From assembly GCA_020201485.1 (NCBI GenBank), contig JAIVGT010000194.1, forward strand, positions 1 to 18,329: a DNA stretch of 18,329 bases. Reading direction: 5' to 3'. Under the pieces are notes generated by a model, which saw only the letters and a list, made by a program, of their open reading frames with translations, was not told the DNA's origin and searched no databases. This DNA comes from Halobacteriales archaeon (lineage in GTDB: Archaea; Thermoplasmatota; SW-10-69-26; JACQPN01; JAIVGT01). How positions within the stretch are numbered: position 1 is the stretch's first letter; each line of letters opens with the position of its first letter. Below, one piece after another: positions 7,131 to 12,999 of the stretch. The translations under genes and the position numbers were made by a program.

Positions 7131-7472
7131 ATGGTGGACGCCGCGGCGCCGATGAAGCGCGTCCTGTGGTGGCTCCTCGCCGGCTCCCGCGGCGGGGAGA
7201 ACCGCGGCCGCATCATCCTCGCGCTGCGCGAGCGGCCGAGCAACGCCCACCAGCTCAGCGAGCAGCTCCGACTGGACTACAAGACGGTGCGGCACCACCT
7301 GAAGGTCCTGCAGGACAACGGCGTGCTCTCGCCGAGCGGGCCGGAGCAGTACGGGGCCGTGTACCTGCTCACGCCGGCCATGGAGCAGGCCGGGGCGCTG
7401 TTCGACGAGATTTGGGCCAAAACCGGGGCACAAGGGAAGCCCCCGCGCGACGAAGGAGGAGACAAGGCATGA
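7131..7472 (+). CDS. ArsR-like winged-helix transcriptional regulator
   Basis: This small protein (113 residues) is built around a winged-helix DNA-binding domain. ENRGRIILALRERPSNAHQL is helix 1-2, EQLRLDYKTVRHHLKVLQDN is the helix-turn-helix with recognition helix, and GAVYLLTPAM is the wing. This matches the ArsR/HTH_20 type common in archaea. No metal-binding cysteines are seen, so a metal-sensing ArsR role is not supported. The C-terminus is a charged tail. Its TGA overlaps the ATG of the following membrane protein (ATGA), implying coupled translation. In haloarchaea similar winged-helix proteins are often paired with a small multi-helix membrane protein, so a membrane-linked sensing pair is a reasonable inference. 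MKRVLWW at 7152 is an alternative start. Confidence 0.8.
   Translation: MVDAAAPMKRVLWWLLAGSRGGENRGRIILALRERPSNAHQLSEQLRLDYKTVRHHLKVLQDNGVLSPSGPEQYGAVYLLTPAMEQAGALFDEIWAKTGAQGKPPRDEGGDKA
7455..7459 (+). promoter_or_regulatory. Shine-Dalgarno site of the coupled membrane protein
   Basis: GGAGG within AAGGAGGAGA, 9 bases before the ATG at 7469 and inside the end of the regulator gene. It is the strongest ribosome site in the window and supports translation of the overlapping downstream gene. Confidence 0.6.
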
Positions 7473-7780
7473 TGGCGCAGGTCCTGATGCAGGCAGGTTC
7501 GCGGTTCCAGGGTCCCCCGGGGGGGAACCTGCAGCTCGCCATCAGCTTCGTCTCCATCGGGCTCCTCATCGCCCTCGTCGCCGTGTTCCTGTCCACGTGG
7601 CGCAAGACGAGGTCCCCGTTCATGCTCGGCCTGCTCGTGTTCGCCGCCGCGCTGCTCCTGGAGGACCTGGCGCGCGTCGCCGGCTTCCTCGTCCCGGCGT
7701 TCGGCCCGCGCATCGTCGTCGTGCCCGAGCTGCTCGAGCTCCTGGCGCTGGCCGTGCTCCTCTACCTGGCGACGCGCTGA
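7469..7780 (+). CDS. Small three-helix membrane protein coupled to the winged-helix regulator
   Basis: The 103-residue protein starts at the ATG overlapping the regulator's stop; a second ATG follows directly at 7472. Three hydrophobic segments are visible: LQLAISFVSIGLLIALVAVF, a second starting FMLGLLVFAAALLL, and a third ending ELLELLALAVLLYLATR. The short loops include TWRKTRS between segments 1 and 2. The layout resembles the small membrane partner proteins (such as DUF7521) found beside winged-helix regulators in haloarchaea; this assignment is by resemblance and context only. A role in tethering the regulator or relaying a membrane signal to it is inference. Its stop lies 3 bases from the end of the convergent surface-protein gene. 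Confidence 0.65.
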   Translation: MMAQVLMQAGSRFQGPPGGNLQLAISFVSIGLLIALVAVFLSTWRKTRSPFMLGLLVFAAALLLEDLARVAGFLVPAFGPRIVVVPELLELLALAVLLYLATR

Positions 7781-7783
7781 GAC

Positions 7784-9097
7784 TCACGCGCGCCGGCGGC
7801 GCAGGAGCGCGAGGCCGGCGACGGTGACGAGCGCGACGGGCAGGGCCGCGTCCGGCGTGGCCTTCGGTGGCGCGGCTCCGCCCGTGCCGTTGCCCGTCGT
7901 GCCGTTGCCGCCGGCGCTGCCCTGCGGCGCGGGGAGCGCGCTGCTGATGGCGAGCAGGTGCGCGCTGTAGTGGGGCACGCCGACCACGACCTGGATGCCG
8001 CCGCTGTCCAAGGTCACGAAGGACCGGGCGTGCGCGCCGCGCGTGCCGTTCTCGATGGCGTCGATGGCGTCGCGCGTGCGGTCGACCGCGGCTCCGTCCA
8101 GGGTCACGAGGACGTCCTCCGCCCGGCCCGCGGGCACGGTGGCGTTGTCGGTGCGGACGACCACGGCCTTGCCCGCCGGGTCGTCGCTGCTGATGTTCAC
8201 CACGAGGCTGCGGTCGCCGCTGCGCACGGCGCGCAGGAGCACGCCCCAGCTCGCGCTGTCGTCGAGGGGGGAACCGTCGGCGTCCACGAACGCGCCCACG
8301 GCCCCGATGCGCCCCCCGGCGGCCCCGGCGATCACGTCGTGCAGGCTGCCGGCGACGGCGCTGCCCGTCGGGTGCGCGAGGAAGAGCACGCCGCCGTCCA
8401 CGAGGCGCGCCTCGAACCCCGAGGCCGTGGTCGCCAGGGTGCCGTCGCCGACGACGAGGAGGTGCCCGTGCTGGCCGTTCGCGGCGTTCAGGCGCACGGA
8501 GCGGTTGCCCGTGACGTTCGTGCCGTTCACGCCCGGGCCGAGGTCGAGGTGCACGGTGAGGTTCGCGCCCCGCACGTCGAGCTGCGCCGTGGGGTTGTTG
8601 TGCGCGGCGAAGGACGCCCCGTCGCCGGGCATGCGGAAGAGCGCCCCCTGCGCGGCGGGCGTGCCGTTCGCGACGAAGCCCTCGGCGTGCACGAGGTCGA
8701 AGAACGTGGCGTTCAGCTCGCGCGCCGCGTAGCCGGTGAGCTCCCCGCCCGTGGCGTTGTAGCCGAAGCCCACGAAGCGCCCGGTCGCCTGGCCGTCGGC
8801 GGCCGTGAGCGGGGCGAAGAGGTGGGCGCCTTCCGCGCGCTCCATGCCGTGCATGCGCGCCATCGCGGCCAGGCCCACCCACGCCATGCGGCCGTGCTCC
8901 GCCTGCTCGTCCTCGCTGCGCGTCGCGCGCCCCTCGCCGTGCATGCCGCCCCCCGTGTTGCCGCCGTCGTCCATGCCGGTGTGGTTGCCCGGCATGGCGG
9001 TGTCCGAGGTGCCGCCGGGTCGAAGGTCCTCGTACGTGGGGGCGCGCGCGGGCGCGGCAACGGCGAGCACGAGCAGGAGGGCGAGGATGGCGCGCAA
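7784..9097 (-). CDS. Membrane-anchored, sequon-rich secreted surface protein
   Basis: This 437-residue protein has a signal peptide (LALLLVLAVAAPARA), a large extracellular part and a C-terminal anchor (ALPVALVTVAGLALLRRRRA). A Gly/Asn/Thr linker (GGNGTTGNGTGG) precedes the anchor, as is typical of archaeal surface proteins. About a dozen N-x-S/T sequons suggest heavy N-glycosylation. Residues about 30-80 are rich in Met, His and Gly (MPGNHTGMDDGG, GGGMHGEG, MARMHGMERAEGAH), which could bind a metal such as copper; this is speculative. The middle contains repeated beta-type segments with no family I recognise. The TTG start at 9097 is the only one fitting the signal peptide, with GAGG at 9105-9108. 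The gene is divergent from the glycosyltransferase. Confidence 0.65.
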   Translation of the reverse strand: MRAILALLLVLAVAAPARAPTYEDLRPGGTSDTAMPGNHTGMDDGGNTGGGMHGEGRATRSEDEQAEHGRMAWVGLAAMARMHGMERAEGAHLFAPLTAADGQATGRFVGFGYNATGGELTGYAARELNATFFDLVHAEGFVANGTPAAQGALFRMPGDGASFAAHNNPTAQLDVRGANLTVHLDLGPGVNGTNVTGNRSVRLNAANGQHGHLLVVGDGTLATTASGFEARLVDGGVLFLAHPTGSAVAGSLHDVIAGAAGGRIGAVGAFVDADGSPLDDSASWGVLLRAVRSGDRSLVVNISSDDPAGKAVVVRTDNATVPAGRAEDVLVTLDGAAVDRTRDAIDAIENGTRGAHARSFVTLDSGGIQVVVGVPHYSAHLLAISSALPAPQGSAGGNGTTGNGTGGAAPPKATPDAALPVALVTVAGLALLRRRRA

Positions 9098-9131
9098 GGT
9101 CGGGCCTCGGACCCCGCAACCGGCCGGCGGC

Positions 9132-9142
9132 GGAAAAAGGTT
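9132..9142 (-). promoter_or_regulatory. TATA-like promoter of the surface-protein gene
   Basis: The minus strand reads AACCTTTTTCC, close to AACGCTTTTCC. It lies 42 bases before the TTG start at 9097, leaving a short leader with the GAGG ribosome site at 9105-9108. Confidence 0.5.
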
Positions 9143-9156
9143 CGCGGGCGTGCGGC

Positions 9157-9165
9157 ACGTTCATG
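9157..9165 (+). promoter_or_regulatory. Possible promoter of the glycosyltransferase gene
   Basis: ACGTTCATG resembles the CTTATG elements and lies about 30 bases before the GTG at 9189. Weak on sequence alone; its spacing is the main support. Confidence 0.3.
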
Positions 9166-9188
9166 GGCCGGAGGGCCGTCGCCCCTGC

Positions 9189-10385
9189 GTGCTCCCGTCC
9201 GCCCTATTCCCCCTGCTCGGGCTGGCCGCGCTCGGGGCGGTCGCCTTGCCTGTGCTCGGCACGCTGCGCACGGCACGCTGGGCCCGCGCCCCGGTCGAGC
9301 CGGCGAGCGCGTGGCGGCCGCCGGCCACGGTCATCCTCCCGTGCCGGGGCGAGCATCCGGGGCTGGCGGCGAACCTGGACGCGCTCGGCGCGCAGGACTA
9401 TCCGCGCTACGAGGTGCTGCTCGTCGTGGACGCGAAGGACGATCCCTGCGCCGCCGAGCTGGCGGCGTTCGCCGCGCGCTTCCCCGCCGCGCGCATCGTG
9501 CTCAGCGCGCCGGAGCGCCTCGCCGAGGGCTGGGCGAGCGGCAAGATCGTCGCGCAGCTCACCGGGCTGGCGCACGCGGACCCGGAGAGCGAGGTCGTCG
9601 TCTTCGCCGACGCGGACATCCGGCCTCCCCCCCGCTGGCTGGCCAGCCTCGTCGCCCCCCTCGCCGACCCGCGCGTGGGCGCGGTCACGGGCTACCGCTG
9701 GTACATGGCGGACGGGCGGGCCACGGCCTGGACCGCGCTGCGGGACGCGTGGAACGCCGTCGGGGTGGACGCGCTGACCATGGCGCGCTTCCGCTTCCTC
9801 TGGGGCGGGAGCATGGCGGCGCGCCGGCGGGACCTCGCGCGCTGCGACCTGGCGCGCCATTGGAAGCGCCACGTGAGCGAGGACGTGGGCCTGACGCGCG
9901 CCATCGAGGGCTTGGGCCTGGGCATCGCCTTCGCGCCCGGCGCGATGGTGGCGAGCCGCGAGACCTGGGACGCCCGGGAGGTGCGGGGGTGGATGGCGCG
10001 CCAGACCGCCTTGACGCGGGATTCGATGCCGCACCTGTACCGCTTCGCCTGGGCCGTGTACGGCCTGTCGGCCGCGCTCGCCCTCCTCGCCGTGCCCCTC
10101 CTGCTCGACGCGGACGGCGTGTCGCGGGGCATCGGGCTCGCGTTCCTCCTGCCGCTGCTGAGCGCGGTGCCGCGGGCCTGGCTCCGGGAGCGCCTCGTCC
10201 GCCGCGCCCTGCCGGCCGCGCGCATGCAACCGTGGCGCGAGCGGCTGCTGCAGCTCGGCATGAGCGTCGCGGTCACGCCGGCGATGCTCGCGGCCCTGGC
10301 TCGCGCGCAGCGCATGCGCGACATCGCGTGGCGGGGCCGGACGTACCGGCTCGGGTCGCCGGACGCGGGCGGACCGCGAGGATAG
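9189..10385 (+). CDS. Membrane GT2-family glycosyltransferase (ceramide-glucosyltransferase/HpnI-like)
   Basis: The 398-residue protein starts with a membrane helix (LFPLLGLAALGAVALPVLGT). A GT-A domain follows: VILPCRGEHPGLAANLDAL, YEVLLVVDAKDDP, the metal-binding DAD in FADADI (Asp141, Asp143), SEDVGLTRAIE (Glu231-Asp232, probable acceptor/base region) and RQTALTRDSMP, the Q-x-x-T/R-type motif of processive GT2/GT21 enzymes. Two or more helices follow (LSAALALLAVPLLL and LGLAFLLPLL-like). Such enzymes transfer a sugar from a nucleotide sugar to a lipid or glycan at the cytoplasmic face. The acceptor is unknown; supplying glycans for the sequon-rich protein next door is only a guess. The frame is open far upstream, but GTG 9189 fits both the signal-anchor helix and the promoter spacing. 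Confidence 0.8.
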   Translation: MLPSALFPLLGLAALGAVALPVLGTLRTARWARAPVEPASAWRPPATVILPCRGEHPGLAANLDALGAQDYPRYEVLLVVDAKDDPCAAELAAFAARFPAARIVLSAPERLAEGWASGKIVAQLTGLAHADPESEVVVFADADIRPPPRWLASLVAPLADPRVGAVTGYRWYMADGRATAWTALRDAWNAVGVDALTMARFRFLWGGSMAARRRDLARCDLARHWKRHVSEDVGLTRAIEGLGLGIAFAPGAMVASRETWDAREVRGWMARQTALTRDSMPHLYRFAWAVYGLSAALALLAVPLLLDADGVSRGIGLAFLLPLLSAVPRAWLRERLVRRALPAARMQPWRERLLQLGMSVAVTPAMLAALARAQRMRDIAWRGRTYRLGSPDAGGPRG

Positions 10386-10924
10386 GTCCGCGGCGCGGAC
10401 GGATGCGGGCGCGGGGCCGCCGAGGATCAGCGCCACGCCTGGCTCCTGCATCTCGGGGTTCTTGCCGTGCGCCACGCCATCGGCGGGCCTTCGGCGCGCC
10501 ATCGACCAGATGGTGGAGGGAGCCGGCGCCGTTCAGGCCGAGCAGGCCGACGACCTCGCCCTTCCGCGCGGCGAAGCGGACGCTCGGAGGGCTTCGACAG
10601 CGCCGTAGCGCTGGTGCAGGTCCCGGACGACGACGTCCCCCGGCCCAGCGCCCTCCGGGGCGGGTTCCGATGGGGCCGATGCCGGGGTGCGCTGCGTCTG
10701 CCCCCCGCGGGGGTGGCGCGCGGCGATGTGGCCCATGCGCTCCCGACCCCTCGCCGGCAACGAGCGGTCGCTTCTCCGGCGCTGCGCTGCGGTACGATTC
10801 GTCGCGCACGCGCGCGCTCTAGACCTAGGCGGGCTCAGCGCACGGGTCCCAACCGGAGGCCGGGACGACGCCCGGAGCACTTTCGGGTTTTCGCTCCCCT
10901 CCCCCCTCAACCCGCATAAGGCAC
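10386..10924. other. Long intergenic region without an intact gene
   Basis: About 540 bases between the glycosyltransferase stop and the radA promoter. Apart from the ABC-ATPase remnant on the minus strand (10519-10736), no convincing gene, RNA or repeat was found. The short minus-strand peptide HGKNPEMQEPGVALILGG (about 10420-10475) could be a further decayed fragment, but I cannot assign it. Confidence 0.4.
10519..10736 (-). pseudogene. Broken ABC-transporter ATP-binding protein, N-terminal remnant
   Basis: From an ATG at 10736 the minus strand reads a Pro/Ala-rich start, then GDVVVRDLHQRYGAVEAL, a normal beginning for an ABC ATPase. The reading frame shifts near 10583-10592 and continues as SVRFAARKGEVVGLLGLNGA with GS after it. 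This is the strand before and most of Walker A (G-LNGAG-K-T/S), but the Lys-Thr is missing and similarity then ends. Q-loop, signature and Walker B are absent. At least one frameshift plus a large 3' deletion explains this. It was probably part of an export system that has been lost; sequencing error could explain the frameshift but not the truncation. Confidence 0.6.
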
Positions 10925-10935
10925 AACGCTTTTCC
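10925..10935 (+). promoter_or_regulatory. TATA-like element upstream of radA
   Basis: AACGCTTTTCC, identical to the kptA and NEW3-gene elements. It is 23 bases before ATG 10952 and 38 before ATG 10967, so if it sets the transcription start, ATG 10967 may be the true start. A second candidate, GCATAAGG at 10913-10920, would instead give a leader containing GAGGT (10942-10946) for ATG 10952. Confidence 0.45.
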
Positions 10936-10951
10936 AGGGCCGAGGTATCCC

Positions 10952-11905
10952 ATGGCCGCAGCCCACATGGCCGACCAGATCGAGTCCCTTCCTGGCGTCG
11001 GCAAGGCTACCGCCGAGAAGCTGAAGGACGCCGGCTACACCGATTTCATGGCGCTCGCCGTCGCGAGCCCGGCGGAGCTCGGCGACATCTGCGAGATCGG
11101 CGAGCAGAGCGCGATCAAGATCATCCAAGCCGCGCGGCAGAAGGCCGACGTCGGCGGCTTCCTGAGCGGGACCGAGGTGTTCGAGAAGCGCCAGAACATC
11201 GGCCGCGTGAGCACGGGAAGCAAGGCCCTGGACGAGCTCATCGGCGGCGGCGTCGAGACGCAGGCCATCACCGAGTTCTTCGGCGAGTTCGGCAGCGGCA
11301 AGAGCCAGATCTGCTTCCAGCTCGGGGTCAACGTCCAGATCCCGGCGGAAAAGGGCGGGCTGGACGGCGACGCCCTGTTCATCGACACGGAGAGCACCTT
11401 CCGGCCGGAGCGCATCGTGCAGATCGCCGAGGCCATGGACATGGATGGCAAGGAGGCGCTGTCGCGCTGCCACGTGGCGCGCGCGTACAACAGCCACCAC
11501 CAGATCCTGCTCATGGACAAGGCGAACGAGCTGGCCCAGGAGCACCCGGTGCGGCTCCTCGTCGTGGACTCGCTCACCGCGCACTTCCGCGCCGAGTACC
11601 TCGGCCGCGGCACGCTCGCCGACCGCCAGCAGAAGCTGAACAAGTTCATCCACCAGCTGCAGCGCTTCGCCGACGTGCACGACGCCGCGGTCGCGGTCAC
11701 GAACCAGGTGCACTCGAAGCCCGACACCTTCTTCGGCGACCCGACGAAGCCGGTCGGCGGGCACGTCGTGGCGCACGCGTCGAACATGCGCCTCTACCTG
11801 CGCAAGAGCAAGGGCGGCAAGCGCATCGCGCGCCTCATCGACAGCCCGAACCTCCCCGAGGGCGAGGCCGTCTTCGGCGTGACCGAGGAAGGCGTGCGCG
11901 ACTGA
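10952..11905 (+). CDS. radA: DNA repair and recombination protein RadA
   Basis: RadA is the archaeal RecA/Rad51 strand-exchange ATPase that forms filaments on single-stranded DNA in homologous recombination. The 317-residue protein is complete: an N-terminal helix-hairpin-helix region ([20 protein letters not shown]), the Rad51-type linker ([16 protein letters not shown]), Walker [10 protein letters not shown] (Lys117), [14 protein letters not shown], Walker B LLVVDS (Asp206) and the DNA-binding loop 2 region ([20 protein letters not shown]). No intein is present. Two starts are possible. ATG 10952 has GAGGT five bases upstream. ATG 10967 ([12 protein letters not shown]) gives the N-terminus usual for haloarchaeal-type RadA and removes five residues. 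The DUF1931 gene follows 38 bases later and is probably cotranscribed. Confidence 0.97.
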   Translation: MAAAHMADQIESLPGVGKATAEKLKDAGYTDFMALAVASPAELGDICEIGEQSAIKIIQAARQKADVGGFLSGTEVFEKRQNIGRVSTGSKALDELIGGGVETQAITEFFGEFGSGKSQICFQLGVNVQIPAEKGGLDGDALFIDTESTFRPERIVQIAEAMDMDGKEALSRCHVARAYNSHHQILLMDKANELAQEHPVRLLVVDSLTAHFRAEYLGRGTLADRQQKLNKFIHQLQRFADVHDAAVAVTNQVHSKPDTFFGDPTKPVGGHVVAHASNMRLYLRKSKGGKRIARLIDSPNLPEGEAVFGVTEEGVRD

Positions 11906-11943
11906 AGCGGAATCGCCAAGCGCCCGCGCGGGAGTGCCTCGCC

Positions 11944-12108
11944 ATGACCCTCGTGAACCACAGCGGCATCAAAGAGGCCGCCGAGCCGTTCCGGGTGAGC
12001 GCGCACTTCTACGAAGCGGTCGAGCAGCGCGTGCTCGGCATCATGATCGAGGCGAAACGCCGGGCAGAAGCGAACGGGCGGACGACGCTGATGCCCCACG
12101 ACGTGTAG
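11944..12108 (+). CDS. DUF1931-like mini histone-fold protein
   Basis: A 54-residue protein (start MTLVNHSGIKEAAEP) closely resembles the archaeal DUF1931 family: VSAHFYEAVEQRV, AKRRAEANGRTTLMPHDV. The pattern matches the long central helix and the R-T/K-T-x-x-P-D-V/L loop of the histone fold (as in NF-YB), but the chain stops before the third helix. It may bind DNA as part of a dimer; no function is firmly established. The ATG at 11944 has GGAG at 11931-11934, and with only 38 bases to the radA stop it is likely in the radA transcript. It ends 4 bases before the convergent UPF0147 gene. It is intact though very short. Confidence 0.8.
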   Translation: MTLVNHSGIKEAAEPFRVSAHFYEAVEQRVLGIMIEAKRRAEANGRTTLMPHDV

Positions 12109-12112
12109 CGCC

Positions 12113-12379
12113 CTACTTCGCCGTGATGGTCTCGAGCCCGCTGATGATGTTCCAGATGAGCGTCCGGCCGTGCAGCGGGATATTCGGGTCGTTCGCCAGG
12201 TCGTCCAGGATGTTGACGGCCGAGGCGACGCGCACGTCGAGCGCCTCCTTGTTGTTGAGGAGCATCTTCTTGGCGTTGTCTGCGCCACGTCGGATGTTCC
12301 TCGGGACGGACGGGTCGTCGATGAGCTGGTCCATGACCTCGGTGACCTGCTTCAACTTGTCGTCATGACCTGCCATCAT
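12113..12379 (-). CDS. UPF0147 family protein
   Basis: An 88-residue, mostly helical archaeal protein: QVTEVMDQLIDDPSVPRNIR, AKKMLLNNKEALDVRVASAV, DDLANDPNIPLHGRTLIWNI. The two matching D-D-P-S/N-V/I-P segments and the overall length are diagnostic of UPF0147, which is widespread in archaea and has no established function. Two ATGs in a row (12379, 12376) follow a GGAGG ribosome site (12385-12389). A clear TATA box lies 48 bases upstream, so this gene has a leadered transcript of its own. It is convergent with the radA-DUF1931 unit. Confidence 0.92.
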   Translation of the reverse strand: MMAGHDDKLKQVTEVMDQLIDDPSVPRNIRRGADNAKKMLLNNKEALDVRVASAVNILDDLANDPNIPLHGRTLIWNIISGLETITAK

Positions 12380-12420
12380 GCGTCCCTCCGGGGCGGCGGG
12401 CCGCGAATGGGCTCCTCATT

Positions 12421-12430
12421 GATATAGGTT
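12421..12430 (-). promoter_or_regulatory. TATA box of the UPF0147 gene
   Basis: The minus strand reads AACCTATATC, the most canonical archaeal TATA box in this GC-rich window. It is 48 bases before the ATG at 12379, predicting a leader of about 19 bases containing GGAGG (12385-12389). Confidence 0.6.
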
Positions 12431-12474
12431 AGCCCCGGCCTACCAGCGTCGCCCAGCACGTCCGCCGCTCCATC

Positions 12475-12999
12475 TCAGCGGCCTTCCGTATTGATACGTT
12501 CCGGTGGTTCCGCGAGCCCTGCACCGCTCCCCTCCAGCGGCCGCGCCGGGACGCCTCCGACGAAACCGTCGACGTCACGATTCACGAGCGAATGCGCGCT
12601 CACGACGGCGTCATCGGCGACCTCGATGCCCGCGAGCAGGGTGCAGTTCGCCCCGATGGTCGCCCGATGCCCGACGCGGACCGGACCCGTCCGCCACACG
12701 CCGTGGAGGAACTCGTGGCAGAGGATGGTGGTGCCGTAGCCGACGATGCAATCGTCGCCGAGCTCGATGAGCTCCGGGAAGAAGATGTCGAGCGTCACCT
12801 CGAGGCCGACGCTGGCGCTGCGGCCGACCGCCACGCCCATGCGCCGGTACATCCAGTTCTTCGCACGCAGGCTCGGGCTGCCGCGCGCAAGCCGCATGAG
12901 CACGTAGTTCCGCGCCACGCGCCACACCGGCACGGCCTTCGTCCAGTACCACAGGCTGTTGTGCGGGCCGGCGCTCCGGTGCTCCGTGACGCGCCTCAT
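12475..12999 (-). CDS. Left-handed beta-helix (hexapeptide repeat) acyltransferase
   Basis: This 174-residue protein has the hexapeptide repeats of the O-acetyltransferase superfamily: MGVAVGRSASVGLEVTL, IELGDDCIVGYGTTILCHEF, GHRATIGANCTLLAGIEVAD and VNRDVDGFVGGVPARPL, the usual end of the beta-helix. His in LCHEF is a plausible catalytic histidine. Such enzymes transfer an acetyl or acyl group from CoA to a sugar, lipid precursor or small molecule; the acceptor cannot be told. Its ATG overlaps the helicase stop (ATGA), with GGAGG at 13007-13011, so the two are translationally coupled even though their functions look unrelated. The same frame continues upstream as a long ORF antisense-like shadow inside the helicase and should not be read as a fusion. 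Confidence 0.85.
   Translation of the reverse strand: MRRVTEHRSAGPHNSLWYWTKAVPVWRVARNYVLMRLARGSPSLRAKNWMYRRMGVAVGRSASVGLEVTLDIFFPELIELGDDCIVGYGTTILCHEFLHGVWRTGPVRVGHRATIGANCTLLAGIEVADDAVVSAHSLVNRDVDGFVGGVPARPLEGSGAGLAEPPERINTEGR

Noticed and set aside
7958..10822. Plus-strand ORF of 954 aa spanning the surface protein and glycosyltransferase
   Set aside because: Arg/Gly/Ala-rich shadow without motifs; real genes with signal peptides and family motifs occupy other frames.
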